This document shows positions 45,231-57,329 of a DNA stretch of 64,000 bases, one piece after another. The notes beneath the pieces are model-generated. The model was given only the letters and a program-made list of their open reading frames with translations. It ran no database searches and was not told the DNA's origin. Made by a program: the position numbers and the translations under genes. Where the stretch lies: positions 248,001-312,000 of the forward strand of contig VNWV01000004.1 of assembly GCA_009801085.1 (NCBI GenBank). Reading direction: 5' to 3'. This stretch comes from Lasiodiplodia sp. COLG20. Taxonomy: Eukaryota; Ascomycota; Dothideomycetes; Botryosphaeriales; Botryosphaeriaceae. Within the stretch, counting starts at the first letter, position 1. The number at the start of each line of letters is the position of its first letter.

Positions 45231-47320
45231 TTATTCTGCCTCGTCTGAGAACTCTTCTAGCCCTGTGAGCATCTCTCTATCTAAGTTTTCAATCACGCTG
45301 TGAGCTGAGAAGATGCAGTCATGGACGCTGATGCCCCTGTACGACTTTCCCGCTACCCGGAGTCGGCCTTGACACGCATCCAACAGCGCCTTTCTCAGCT
45401 TATTAAGTCGTCTGTGGTGTCCAACAGTGTACTGCGGGATTGCATCTTTCTGCAATGTTACCACAACTGCAGCAGGCTCCTCCGTTAATCCCAGGTGAAT
45501 CTCCAACGTCCTTCTTGCCATGCTTGCACACTCATCTTTGCCTGGATATGAGCGCACGCCCGTCCACCAACAACCTCCGAGAACAACAGTGATTTTCGTA
45601 CCTTGAAATTCGTCTATACCTGGAGTGACATCGGAATCAAACACTACCCCAATAGCGCACTCCGGGTTAAGTTCATGCGGCACTGATCGTGGGATCAGAT
45701 AGCCAAAGCCTTGGTAGGGGTGATTGAGCCGAGGACGCGAGTAGCACAGCGTGACCACCGCAACCGTCACCTCTTCCATGGGCTGCATCCGGAGAGGCAT
45801 CGACTCCTCAGTGCAGGCGAGCAGGTGATTCAGGGGCGTGCAAGCAACGACATGGGTGAATAACTGCTCATCATCACCAGCCTCACCAGTAACCTACCAC
45901 ACACCGTCAGTCCTATACTCCTCACAAACGGCGCATTACCTACCTTCACAGCAACACCCCCATCAGCTACCATCCTCACCTCCCCCACCTCCCTCCCCAC
46001 CACAACCTCCACGCCACCCGCCCCCCTCACCCACTCCTCCAACGCCCTCACCAGCACCCCCAACCCACCTTTCAACCCATAAACACACCACCCCTCAACG
46101 CCCAAGGCCGCCTCCACCTCCCCCGCGCCCCCCTCCCTCACCCCCTCCAACAACCTCCTCTCCTCCTCTCCCACTGCAGCCTTCGCCCCCCTCACCGCCT
46201 CCCCAACCACCCCCCTCCCAAACCCCAAACCGCCCCACCACCCGCCTTGGCGACGCTCCGCCAGCAACCGCCCCTCCGCCTCCCACAACTCCCCCACGCA
46301 CGCCCGCGCGCTCAACCGCCTCACGTCACCCGCCCACGAGCCCATCAGCACCGCGCTCGCCACGCCGTCGGCGATACGCGAGGTGCCGAGGCGGCGGGTG
46401 AGGAAGGCGTGGACGGACTCGTCATCCACATCGTCACCCGCAGATACACTGGGCAAGCGAGCGATGAAGGCGTCGTGCAGCAGCGCGGGGAGCAGCGGGC
46501 GGAGGAGGGGGTCGTGGAGGGAGGGGTGGGTGAGGAGGGAGAGGGAGCCGGTGGTGGTGGAGGCGAGGAGGGTGGAGAGGGTGTGGGGGAGGAGGTGGTT
46601 GGGGTTGGGGTTGTTGTGCGAGGGGGAGGAGGAGGCAGGCGGCATGGGGATCGGGATGGGGCGGCGGGTGGTGGGGGAGAGGATGTAGCGGGTGCGGGCG
46701 GCGGGGCTGGTGGTGGGGACGGGGAGGATGAGCGGGGTGAGGTTGAGGGCGTGGAGCTTGGGAGACTGGTGGTTAGCGCAGGGTTCGTGGTGTAGCCGGT
46801 GAGGGGACGGGGGCTGGGAACAGAGAGAACATGGGCTGCATACCAGATCGAGCGTCACGATGCCGCGGGGAGCGTTGGCGCGGAGGGTGCGCGTGCCGGT
46901 GTCGCAGATTGCTGAAGTGTTGTTGTCGATATGGGTGGTGATGGAGTCGATGACGCCGCCAAGCCGGTGGGTGGACTCGAAGAGGGTGATGGTGGCGTCA
47001 GGAAAGCGCTTTCGGGCATAGAACGCTGCTGTCAGACCGGTGATCCCCCCTCCGAGTATTGCGATCCGCGTGGGTTTTGTCTCATGGGAAGTCTTTGATG
47101 TTGTGGAATGTGCGTGGCGTTTGGTGAGATTGTAAAGAGCTTTGTGGAAGTGATATTGCTGAGATGCCAGCAATGTCATTCTCGTGACTTGTTGCACTTT
47201 GGATATGACAGGTAACATTGGGTTCAGGAGTGATGCGCTTTCAACAAGCAGTCTTTGAATCTTCAAGAAGCAAACTAAGCTAAAGGAACGAGGGCTTAAG
47301 AACAGACTAGCAATGGCCAT
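45231..47320 (-). CDS. HEM14: Protoporphyrinogen oxidase (haem biosynthesis), up to 653 aa
   Basis: Three exons: 47320-46844, 46765-45944 and 45893-45231. Introns are 78 and 50 nt, both phase 0; the first has no stop and could be misread as coding. The N-terminal part carries a basic, Ser-rich leader (HKALYNLTKRHAHSTTSK) and the FAD motif RIAILGGGITGLTAAFYARK, with RLGGVIDS following. The last exon has the family end: HPYQGFGYLIPRS, then GVVFDSD and KITVVLGGCWW. The enzyme oxidises protoporphyrinogen IX to protoporphyrin IX at the inner mitochondrial membrane. An inner ATG at 47179 would give 606 aa, closer to usual family length and still including the leader; I cannot decide between them. 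The middle third is Gly/Val/Glu-rich and less conserved. Confidence 0.9.
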
Positions 47321-48385
47321 TCAAAAACATTCTCCCATTTAGAGGTAGCTAATAGCTGATGACATCGGGGTCTCCGATTGCCCAGACGAGAATGTTTGTC
47401 CGGCCAATTCCCCATATCCAATGGCCATTGGGTTGTATGACCAACGCCATGCTTGATTCTATCTAGTAAATTGGGCTACAGGTTGAAGCGGGTCCCGCTC
47501 TCGGATGACTGCGTAGACAGTTTGTCCATTTCCAAGACGTGGAGTCGGAGCAGAAGATGAGTCGTTTCGATCAGTGACACGGAAATTTGGTAACGCAAGT
47601 AACGTCAAGCTCTCTCGCCAAGGAAGATGCCCACATCCGAGTTTGCCGCGGATCAGGGCCAATCAATTGTTCGACCATCAGTTTTATCTGAAACGTTACA
47701 CATGGAACGGTGCCTGATCATATTGTTGGAGCGGGGATTGTGTAAGCTGAACTGGTACCACCACGGCTATGTGCACGCCGTTAGCGCTCATACCAGAGAA
47801 ATTGAGAAAGTACAACTTCAGTAGTGTAGCAGTCGATGCATGCAAGATCAGTTCAGGTACTTCAACAGACATGTTGAGCACGATTCAATAGATGATTCAG
47901 TTAGACTGTTGTGAGTGTCGCGGCCCCTCACGTTTCGTCCAACATGACAGGTCCGAGTCGCGCAGAAGCTCGGCAGCGGGCCGATCCGCCCCTCTTCCCT
48001 CTACAGCCCATGTGATACATCATGTCCAGTGAAATTGACCAAACCGAACAATGTCTCCAGCATTACACAGAATTCATGGATAATCCTATATATTACAGAT
48101 CTGATATACCTGATCTCTGTGCGAGAATACCCTACTTTTTCATTTCATTGGCCGCACTGTTTTGATGCAAACTTCACGAAAGGCCACACCATGGCGGCCA
48201 CGGTCTTCAGCTTCGCTGCAGCATCCCGAATGGCGCCATCCCCTCTTTGTTGAGACTTTGGACTGGACATCAATGTGATGGACAGTTTCCATTACCTGCT
48301 GAATGAAATATAAAAAGCCAGTGATAGAGCTTGAATCTCGACACCAACAACCACCCAAGTCACTTCAGCATCTGCACCGCACAAA
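47321..48385. other. Divergent intergenic region, protoporphyrinogen oxidase / secreted protein
   Basis: About 1 kb with no supportable exon. A TATA element for the plus-strand gene lies near its right end (48309-48316). Confidence 0.5.
48309..48316 (+). promoter_or_regulatory. TATA box of the secreted-protein gene
   Basis: TATAAAAA located 70 bp upstream of the ATG at 48386, in a context of otherwise mixed composition. The following leader is C/A-rich (CACCAACAACCACCC), as is common in highly expressed fungal genes. Confidence 0.6.
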
Positions 48386-49507
48386 ATGAAGTCCATCCTC
48401 ATCACCTCCGCTTTCCTCGCCCCCTCCGTCCTCGGAGCGGCCCGCCCTCCGCGCGCCGCCGCCGCCATCTCCACCCTGACCATCGAAATCCCCTCCCAGG
48501 GTGTGGGCTTCACCAGTACGGTCCCGGGCTGCGGCTCGGCCGCCCCCTTCGCCGTCGTCGCCGTCGCCAACGGCAGCTTCTTCCCAGGCACGAACACCAT
48601 CTTCCTGCCGCCGCAGGCCTCCCCCTCCACGACGACCATCATCAACGCCGAGGAGTCGGCCACGCAGGTCCTCGTCGCGCAGCCGCTGGAGGGCACATGC
48701 CAGGACTTCCCGCCCAGCGCCGCCGCCTCCATCACCGACATCTCGCAGCTGACGGCCACGGGCACCGACGGCACGCCGACAGCCACCGACTCGGCCTGCC
48801 CGCTCGGCACGCTCGCGTCGACGGTCAGCGGCGCGGCCGAGGACGTCATCGACGCCATCAACAAGGTCACGCTCCTCTCGCAGAACCTGCAGGCCGCCGC
48901 GAAGCAGATCGGCGGATCGACCTCCAACACCAACCGTCGCAACACCGACCTCGAAGCCCGCCAGTTCAACAGGCCCATCATCCAAGTCGCCAGCGGCCTG
49001 CGCGACGTCGTGACGACGCTGACGATCAGCATCCCGCGCATCACCGTGCTGCCGCCCTTCGACCCGGGCGACGCGTCCGACGCCATCGTCATCGCCCTCA
49101 TCTCGTTCGTCCGCGTCCACCAGGCGCTGCTGAACATCCTGATCGGGCGCGCCGGCCTGCTCAGCAACTTCCCGTTCGGCGACGCCGACGTCGCTGAGTT
49201 GAACGCTATCGTGGCTGAGAGTCAGACTGCGCTGGAGCAGTTCTTGGGCAGCAGCAGCGGTCAGCAGTCGATGGCGAAGACGGGTGCGGGTGCTGCGGTC
49301 GCGGCTGGCAGCAGCAGCAGCAACCTTGAGGCTAGGGTCAATCCGATTGGTGCGCCGATTGCGGCGGCGCTGAGGGCGGTTGAGGGTGTGGTGGACAGTT
49401 TGGCGTTTGCGATTATTGATTTGATTCCGTCGAGGAATGAGTGTGCGAAGGATCAGAAGACGGCGATTGATGGCACGCTGGAGGAGTCGATTCAGGCCTA
49501 CTCTTAG
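48386..49507 (+). CDS. Secreted protein of unknown function, 373 aa
   Basis: Single exon with good codon bias. An N-terminal signal peptide is clear: MKSILITSAFLAPSVLGAA, with cleavage likely after Gly17/Ala18. The mature part has two halves. The first is Thr/Ser/Ala-rich, with cysteines in PGCGSAAP, GTCQDF and SACPLG. The second is helical and starts with EDVIDAINKVTLLSQNLQAAAKQI, somewhat like hydrophobic-surface-binding (HsbA-type) cell-wall proteins, though the match is only by eye. Two LEAR motifs (NTDLEARQFN, SSNLEARVNP), the first close to an RR pair, could be protease-processing sites. A strong TATA box and leader suggest high expression. No GPI signal is evident at the C-terminus. 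Confidence 0.8.
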   Translation: MKSILITSAFLAPSVLGAARPPRAAAAISTLTIEIPSQGVGFTSTVPGCGSAAPFAVVAVANGSFFPGTNTIFLPPQASPSTTTIINAEESATQVLVAQPLEGTCQDFPPSAAASITDISQLTATGTDGTPTATDSACPLGTLASTVSGAAEDVIDAINKVTLLSQNLQAAAKQIGGSTSNTNRRNTDLEARQFNRPIIQVASGLRDVVTTLTISIPRITVLPPFDPGDASDAIVIALISFVRVHQALLNILIGRAGLLSNFPFGDADVAELNAIVAESQTALEQFLGSSSGQQSMAKTGAGAAVAAGSSSSNLEARVNPIGAPIAAALRAVEGVVDSLAFAIIDLIPSRNECAKDQKTAIDGTLEESIQAYS

Positions 49508-49859
49508 GCTGGTGCTTTTGGCTGAAGGGGCTGCCGGTGCTCGATTGATTGGTTGGTTGGTCGGGTTGATGTCCCTCTCCTCACTGTTGGGGTCTTTTGT
49601 TTCTATTCACTCTTTGTAGCCTTCGGTGATTTGCCTGCTCCGGCGGCAACATCACTCGCGGCACTTACGTCTTTGGGTTGGGGTTGGTGTGTGGAAGGAG
49701 TTTGATTGGTGATGTTTGTTGTGCTCGAGAAGGATTAGCTCGATTCAATTAGTCCTGCAGTTACCAATTCATCACCACCACGTTCTGGCTCTCTTTTTGC
49801 TGAGTGTCCTTTTGATTCTCAAGGTAAAGTACAAACTACTACGTTTATCATCTAGTTTT
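49508..49859. other. Tail-to-tail gap
   Basis: 3' space between the secreted-protein gene (+) and the 1762-aa orphan gene (-). T/G-rich sequence, no gene. Confidence 0.5.
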
Positions 49860-52800
49860 TCACTCAAGATGCGACTCCCACCCCCATCTTGTGGCCAACT
49901 CATACCCAGCCCTTCTCGTATCCTCGTCTTCCGCCCTCATCCAGGCCCGGATGAGCTCCTCAACTCTTCCTTGCATATTCTTGTGAGCCTCCTTGTCATA
50001 GCTCTCGAGCAGGCCCTCGGCTAGCTCTATTCTCAGCCGTTCCACCAACGAGAAGGGTCCTTCGTCAGCGTTCCCAATCCTCAAGCCCAGCCAGACGCAG
50101 TGTCGTTTATTCTTCACCCTCCGCTGCAGCTCACTCTTGATCTTCCCGAAGCCTCTGTGATACAGCCCCACTCCCTCTGCACACAGCTTCCCGAGCAAGT
50201 CCACCACTGCATCCGCAAGCCGCCCATATCCCTCGAGCTCCTCATCACCCGCCACTCCGGGCCACGGCAGCAACCATAAACCCATCTCAAACGTATCCGG
50301 CAACACACGCCCCTTCGATCGCGTCCCATCCGCCCGCAGTGCATCCACCTTCTCCACCATCCGTTCGATCAGCGGCCGCACATGCGCCACCCAGGCCCTC
50401 CGCACCTCCTCCCTCGCGGCCCACGGCACTTCAAGCTTCTCCAAGAACGTACCCCTCCGCGGCCACACGCGGACGGCCTCGACAGCGGTGTCAAACATCT
50501 CCATCACAAGCCGCTGCGCCATCTCCACATCGACGACGCCGTCTCGACCTTCATCATCCCCACCCCCGTCAGCGCGAGGGCCAGTAGTCAGCCCAACCAT
50601 CGCGGCCGCCTCGCTATCAGCAACGCCGCCATCCCCAAACAACACGCGCTTGACCAAAAACTCGACGACGCCGCTCTCCGCCTCCACGCCCTCCATCCCG
50701 TTCCCGAACAGCACCAACCACCGCTTCCACCCCTCGTGCTCCGCCTCGTCGACATCCAGCTCTTCCTCGTCCCCCTTCTCGAGCATCTCATCCATCTCTT
50801 TGACCCGCCGACGCGCCAGCGCGTTGACCCACGCCACCGCTATCCCCTTCTCCTTCCCCCCCTCCTCCTCCGCCGACGACGAAACGTCAATCCCAGCCCC
50901 CCACCACCCCACCACACCCCGCACCAACGCCCCCGGCACCAGCCGCGGCGGCACCGCGCCAAACACGGCGCGCCACACGCGCGGATGCAGCGGCGGGATG
51001 ACTCCCACAGCCCTCAGGACGTCCTCCACCCCCTCATGCCCCCCCAGAGCCTCCCCGCCGTACCGCCCCAACAAAACCCCCACCCACCGCCTCGTGTTCT
51101 CCCCCAACCCCGCCACAACCGGCAGCACCACCCGCCGCACCAGCGGCCCCACGAACCACGCCTGCTCCCCCCAGTACGCGTTGGAACGCACGAAGCGCAG
51201 AAGCGTCGCGAGGAGGGGTGGCGTGGTAGTGCGGGCGTCGAGTTGCTCGGCCGTCAGCAGCTTTGGCACGAAGCCACCGCTGCCGGCTGCGCCGCCGGCC
51301 TCGCCTGCGGCCTCGGCAGCACGCCACCCCGCCTCGTCGAGCGGCCGGCTCGTGATGCGGGAGGCGAGCGGGACGAGGTCTTTCTCTAGCGCGGCGAGGA
51401 TGCGGGTGTCTGTTGGTGAGGGGGTTGGGGAGGTGTCGGAGGCAGGAGGGAGGGGAGAGAGCATGGACAGCACGGCGTCGAGGGCCGCTGTCTGAATGTC
51501 CGGATGCGCGCCGGCGATGAGCAGGTCGCGGGTGAGGATCTCGACGGCGAGGGACGGGGCGATGGAGGATGACGTCGTGGCGAGGAGTTGGGCGAGGTGC
51601 TTGGCTGTTGTTACTTTGATGCGCGGTGGGGCGGCGGCGGCTGCGGGCTGGTCTGGGGTTGCAGCGGCGTCGTCGTCGTCGTCGATCTGTCCTTCCTCTT
51701 CTTTCAGCTCTCGCTGCTGCGCCTGCAGGCCCCTCGCGACAGCCGCGGCGAAGCTGGTCATGCAGGCGCTGGCGGCGGCGGGCGGGAGGCAGTTGAGCAG
51801 GGTCGGCGCGAGGAGCTGGCGGTGCCAGGAGCTGGAGTCGGGGAAGTTGACGACTGCTTGGATGGCGAGGTCGGCGGCGAGGGCGGGGCGGTCGCCCTTT
51901 TGCAGGAGGGTGATCAGGCCGAAGGAGATTTTCTCCTGCTCGTACGGTATGCTGCCGCCGGATGAGGTGCTCATGATGTGCTCCAGCGAGTTCTGGGCGA
52001 GCTGGAAGACGAGATGCGGCGGGATGGTCTTCGCGTGGGATTCGAGGGTTTCCAGGGCCCAGGGGATGTCTTTCTCGCCTTTAAAGAAGAAGTTGCTGTG
52101 GAGACGCATGGCGGGGTACCGGACGTCGTTAGCGGAAGGGAAGGGTGAGTCTAGAAGCCGTTTTGGTGCTCCGTTTTTCGTGTCCAGGAAGAGAAGAGCT
52201 GACACGGCGTGGGACTCGAACTCTGCAGCCGTATTTTTACCGATTGTAACAATTAGTTGATCTGATGGTACTCCTGGTACCACCGGAGGATCGAATTCCA
52301 AGATTGTTTGAATTGTCCGGCTGAAGTCAGAAGGCATATACTTTGCGATGTCAATGTATGCCGCGTCAAGTCTTCTTTCCTTGATGGGCGCCACAGACGG
52401 CGGTAGGGGATCCCATTCGAGCACTTCCGAAGCATTCTCGACTTGCGGGACTCTCGGGTCGTGTGTTGGTAGGCTTTCCTCCTGAGGGGGGTTTGCGGAC
52501 TCCTTTGGCCAGAACTCGACACCTTCAAACGAGGAGCTGCCTCTCCAGTAACGAAATGCTTCTGAAGAGGACATTCTCCCTTGGCTACATGGTCCCACAG
52601 CATGAGCCCAGACTTTCTCGACTCGTCTTTTCCTCTCTTCTTTGGAAAGCGTGTTCGGAATGAAAATCTCCAAGGCCTCTTGATAGGAGTCCACGAAGCC
52701 CTCGGCTGCCGCTTGCAACACCTCGCCCTCGGGATAAAGGGCTAGCGCATCAGCCGGGTCCATGAACAGAACGGCGCGAGCGCGTGAAGCTATGTACGGA

Positions 52801-55249
52801 GTCATCTCCTGGTCATCCGGTGCTCTCATGCGGATGTTGCCCGTCAAATTCTGGACTGCCAGACCACGAGGGTATGGCTCAGGAAGCGAGGCTGTAGCTG
52901 GTTTCTGAGTTGGCCGGAAGTCCTGCCAGAGCTGGTCTCGTGCCTTGGCGAGCTCGTCGAAGAAGCGATATGTCGATTGCGATGCGTTCTCGACCTTGAC
53001 AACGTCGTAATAAAGAAGGACTCCTTCTACATTGTTATGCATCCAACGGGCAGGGCCGGGCTCAAGAGAGGCCTTCTCAGCTCGAATTAGAAGTGCGAGA
53101 GTGTCTTCCCAAAGGATTCTGTAGATGTCGTCCTCGGAAAAGCGGCCTGTCTTTACCAGGGCTGCGGAAAAAGTGGTTCGCCGCAGGTCCACAACGCTGC
53201 GAAAGAGGATCCGAGACGGCGTCAGGGTGCCCCACATAGCGGCAGGTTCCCGCATAGCCATTACTATCGTCTCAACGAGGGTCCAGATGACCTCGTTGGC
53301 TTCGACAACACTAGCTTGGAGGGTTTCCACGGTCGTCTCGGCACTTTCCAGGTTGCCGGGGTTGCCAACTAAGAAATCTTCCGCGGCGAAGATTTCGTGG
53401 CTATACAGCTCAGGAAAAGTAAGCTACAGATAGGTTAGCTATATCCACAACAAGATTCAGCTACAACGTACCGGATCCGGAATGAATCGACGACTCCACA
53501 AGACGGCCTCGGTGAATACCTGCGGCGATCCGCTGAGAGAAGCCCACAACAAGGCCTGTTTACCATGAGCTGCTCGATCCGGCTGCGCCTTGCTTGTTTC
53601 AGCCTTCCGCTTGTACTCGTCCATCCCTGCAACACGTTAGCTCTCCATCGACTTTCAAAGTATCAGAAAAACAGCTTACGCTTGGTAACGAGCTCCACGA
53701 CCTGCTCCTTCTCGCCCCGCCGCTTCAGCAGCTCCACCCGCAGCCTATCCATATCGACCTGCTTAGCAAACCCATCCACACACCTGCGTGCCCTTTCAAA
53801 CAGCTTCCACGCGTCCTCCGCCGGCAACCACCGGAAAAGCGCCATGTCCCAGCCTCTTGTCGGCATCCGCTCTACTGCCAAATCCGCATCCACATCCACA
53901 TCGCCCCACCCCACCTCGCGACAGCACAGCCGCAGAAACTCGTACCGCCTCGCCGCCGCCCTCACACAGTCCAGCGCAAACATCGACACCGACTGCTGCG
54001 CCCTGTCCCCGCCCTCGGGCACGCGCACGGCGAGCCGCACCAGCGCCCTCAGCACGTCTCCAACCTCCTCCTCCTCCGGATGCCGCGCCCACAGCCGCAC
54101 CGTCCACGCGACCAACAGCTGCTCCTTGCCCGCCGGAAACGACCCTCGGCCGTTCGGGAGGGCCAGCCCCCCGTTACTGGGCGCTGCTGCTGCCGCCGCC
54201 TCCGGGTGGCACGTGAGGTACTGCGCCGCCAGCCGCACGATCTCGAGCACGCGGCGCCACTGCACGCGCGCGCGGCGGCGCCGGCAGCGGCGGAGGAGCG
54301 GCTCGACGAGGTCGGGCAGGAACAGGGCCGGCGGGAAGTGCGTCTTCTGGCCCGCTTCGGCGGCGGCGGCCAGGCGCCGCAGGAGCTCGAGCGAGAACTG
54401 CATCGAGCCGGAGAAGTTGGGCTCGGTTGCGCTGGAATCCGTTGAGATGCGGCCGTGGAGGAGAGCGGTGAGGGCGGGCTTGATCTTCTGGAGCTGTGCG
54501 TCGCTGTCGGAGCTGAAGATGGCGGCGAAGATGGCGGTCTGGACGACGGACGGGTAGCGCTGCGCGAGGCTCAGCTGCGCTTTTGCGTCCGCGGTGTTGT
54601 CGCCGCCGCCGGCGGATAGGCTCTGCGATAGCAGCGCTGCGACGGCGGAGGGAGGGATGGCTTGCAGGAGCGGCTCGTAGAAGCCCGTCACCGGCCGCTC
54701 GTCCCGCGCCGCCGGTGCGGTCCCCTCGTCATCGCCGGACTTGATCAACGTGGGCAAAGACAATGCCGGCAACAATGCGCGCGCCAGATGGAACACGGCC
54801 TCCTGCTTCTGCTTCTTCTTCTCATCCTTCTTTCCCTCTTCGTCATCGTCATCCGCGCCCTTCACGGCGCGCACCACGACGCTCACGAACTGCTTGATCT
54901 CGACGACAGGCAGCCCACGCAGCACATCTTGCAACCCTGCCACGCCGCCGAGCCCATCCCACGCCTCGCGCCAGTGCGCAGACGCGAGTTGGCGCCCCAG
55001 CTGCTTGATGCCGGCCTGGCGCACGGCGCGGGAGTCGGCGTGCGCGAGCGCAAGGCGGATGGCGGCAGGGGTTTTGCAGAACTGCAGCCAGATGGTGAAG
55101 TGGATGGGTTGCAGGGAACCGGTAGACACGCCGTGGAGGAGATGGTGGGAGATGGCATCGGTGGAGAGGGTTGAGGTGCGAAAGAGCTGGACCAGCTCCG
55201 GAGGCGTGGATTGCCGGATCCGGCTGTAGGGGAGGGATTGGTCTGCCAT
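49860..55249 (-). CDS. Very large helical orphan protein, 1762 aa
   Basis: Three exons: 55249-53680, 53626-53472 and 53423-49860, with introns of 53 and 48 nt, totalling 1763 codons. The middle exon encodes MDEYKRKAETSKAQPDRAAHGKQALLWASLSG, joining the two long frames. The protein is Ala/Leu-rich throughout with no signal peptide or clear membrane segment. Low-complexity charged inserts occur (DDDDEEGKKDEKKKQKQ near 150; EEEGQIDDDDDAAATPDQ in the third exon). The helical, repeat-like texture suggests a HEAT/ARM-type scaffold, but I recognise no named domain. Its GC-rich codon use and intactness look like a conserved housekeeping gene. A large proteasome, ribosome-biogenesis or trafficking scaffold is possible, but not supported by any motif. 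Confidence 0.82.
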
Positions 55250-57329
55250 TGTGTGGGGATGGCAGGGGCGGATGGAGAGGAATTGGAGGAATGGGATGGG
55301 TGGACGAGTTATATGTAGTGTTGTCGTCGTTGGCGGTGGTGATGCGTGCGGTAACCTATTTGGGCATGGTCGATGATTCGGTGGCGGGGTGGATCGCCGA
55401 GACGGGAAATGTTGGCGGTGGCCCCGTATTGCATACCGACAGAACAGTCACACGGTTGCCTCGCACTGCTGCCTTCTTGTCTCGATCCACTTTTCTTCTT
55501 CTCCCTCCGTTATGTCTCTCAATTTCGCGTTTTGGTCCAGATCTGGCACTGGTGTGTGCCGGTTGAAAATACAAAAACGCACTTGCACATACGTTCTGCA
55601 TCATCTATCGCCAAGTGATAACATCTATGCTCTCTATCCTCATGAACCTTTTCGTGCTTACTTCGAGCCCAGACTTACAGTACTATATCATGCTACTTGC
55701 CCCACTTGCCTTGCAAATTCGTGATACGAAAGCGAATCCGACAGTATATGTGAGTACATTAAGTTTTTTAGGGACACTGAAATGGCAGGTGATGTTCACC
55801 GACAGTTACAGTCATGTAGCAGTACTCAGCCTGTTAACAGTGTCCAAGTAAAGAGAAGCAATAGGACACTATTAACCGTTGATGAAACGCACGCTTACCC
55901 GACGATGTTGCAATAGTAGATACAACGTATATTTATTGAAGATACGCCATGAGGTTATAGTTTAGGCCTTTTAACTACTGCTTACTACCGCTCTTTAAGT
56001 AAGCTCTTTCTTTCGTACGCGGATTCTCCGTATAAAGTACAGGCTATATAATAAATTCTCAAGTCATTCAATAAACTCAACTCATTTAAATAACCTCTAC
56101 CTCGCACCTACAGCACATACTTCGTAGATATATACCTAAATTAGGCCAAGTCATTACGAGTTATCGCCGTGTAGTATAATAAGTCGCACGCTGTACAGTA
56201 GATATAACCCCGTACGCAATCCCATCACTCACACCAGCATATCTTCGCCCGTTCCTTTTCTAACTACACCCCCACGTTCCCCACTAACGCAATATTCAAG
56301 AGTATCTGCACAGCTTAGAGTCCTTCCTCTAATTGACGACGCATCCGAACTTGACTTTCTGGGCTAAATCATCTAGCGCAACAGGCTTATGTATTGGTCC
56401 ACGTAGTTGAATCGATGGGCCGCAGACCCAACACTCAGGTGTCAACATTACTCGGTTTCCTATTGTTAGTATACAACAATCTCTCGAAGGGTGCGGCACA
56501 GCAATGGCGAGGGAGTAGCGGCGCTACGGCGGGGCCTATAATTGGATGATTTTTCGTTTCACGTGTGGGGGCTGTTGCCTTGAACACTGACGCCGTATCA
56601 CGACTCGCGTGAATTCATTCGCCCCACTGCATTTCGGAGAGAGAGACTGGTTTCGTCTGGTATAGTTTGTGAAGACGCGGACAAAGCGACTAAGCATATC
56701 AATAGTATTCCCGAATAAGTCTCGTTGGTTGATCCTTCCCGTGGCCGGCCTTCCCTCGTGGATCGACCCGGCTAATGGCGCAGGCTACCCTCGGTCCCTG
56801 CAACACTTTACTGGGCGAGCTCTGTGTGACTTGTGAAGTACTACAGTCCCCTCTCGCGGCCGATGGCTAGCGTGGATTTGGGTAGGTGAAGCTATCATGC
56901 GGACGAGAATGTCGAATTAAAAATTTTACATACACGTCCGGACGATAGCTTCAACTACTAACATATGTTAACTTCTCTAAGGTAGAGCTGGGGCATAGTT
57001 ACGTTATATTCTACACCCCTGCTGTTCTTCGCGCTAGCCATCGGCTGCGAGAGGGGGCTGGACGTACACGTGGATGGAAACCCGCGCTGTTGGAAGCTGA
57101 GCTCTGGTTGGCTCCACAGTGCCGCGCGCTTCACTGAGCGCAGCTGCTGCGCCGCATCTGTGCCGCATCTCTGGGCTGGCAAAGATCTCCGAAGGCTTCC
57201 AGCACTATAAGGTGCGCCACATCTCGGGGCACCCAACGTTCGTATACTACATCGTCAGCGTTGTTTGACCACCCACGATTACTGATTCCTTGGCCCAACC
57301 GATAGCGCACTGATTTCGTTTCGTCATTC
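55250..57329. other. 2-kb gene-free region with TpA-rich block and MITE
   Basis: From about 55860 to 56260 the sequence is AT-rich with many TA steps (for example TATATAATAAATTC, GTAGATATATACC) and no open frame. It could be an old transposon degraded by RIP. MITE copy 4 occupies 56844-57060. The rest presumably contains the promoters of the 1762-aa orphan and, at the right, the GT31-like gene. Confidence 0.5.
56844..57060. mobile_element. MITE copy 4 (217 bp, near-complete)
   Basis: Starts CAGTCCCCTCTCGCGGCC after TA (56842-56843) and ends GCGAGAGGGGGCTG at 57060, where the expected TA has become GA. An inner inverted repeat pairs 56882-56896 with 56944-56958 (14 of 15 bases) around the loop CGAGAATGT...TTACATACA. 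Relative to the copy at 25061 the interior is inverted, since the CTAAGGTAGAGCTGGGG block lies on the right. Confidence 0.85.

Noticed and set aside
46247..46795. Gly/Glu-rich plus-strand frame
   Set aside because: Antisense to the middle of protoporphyrinogen oxidase; the Gly-rich pattern reflects C/T-rich codons on the other strand.
47459..47824. Short opposing frames upstream of the secreted-protein gene
   Set aside because: 60-67 codons, no motif, no splice partners, no supporting context.
50382..51495. Two overlapping plus-strand frames of 335 codons
   Set aside because: Shadows of the 1762-aa gene on the minus strand, His/Pro/Arg-rich without domains.
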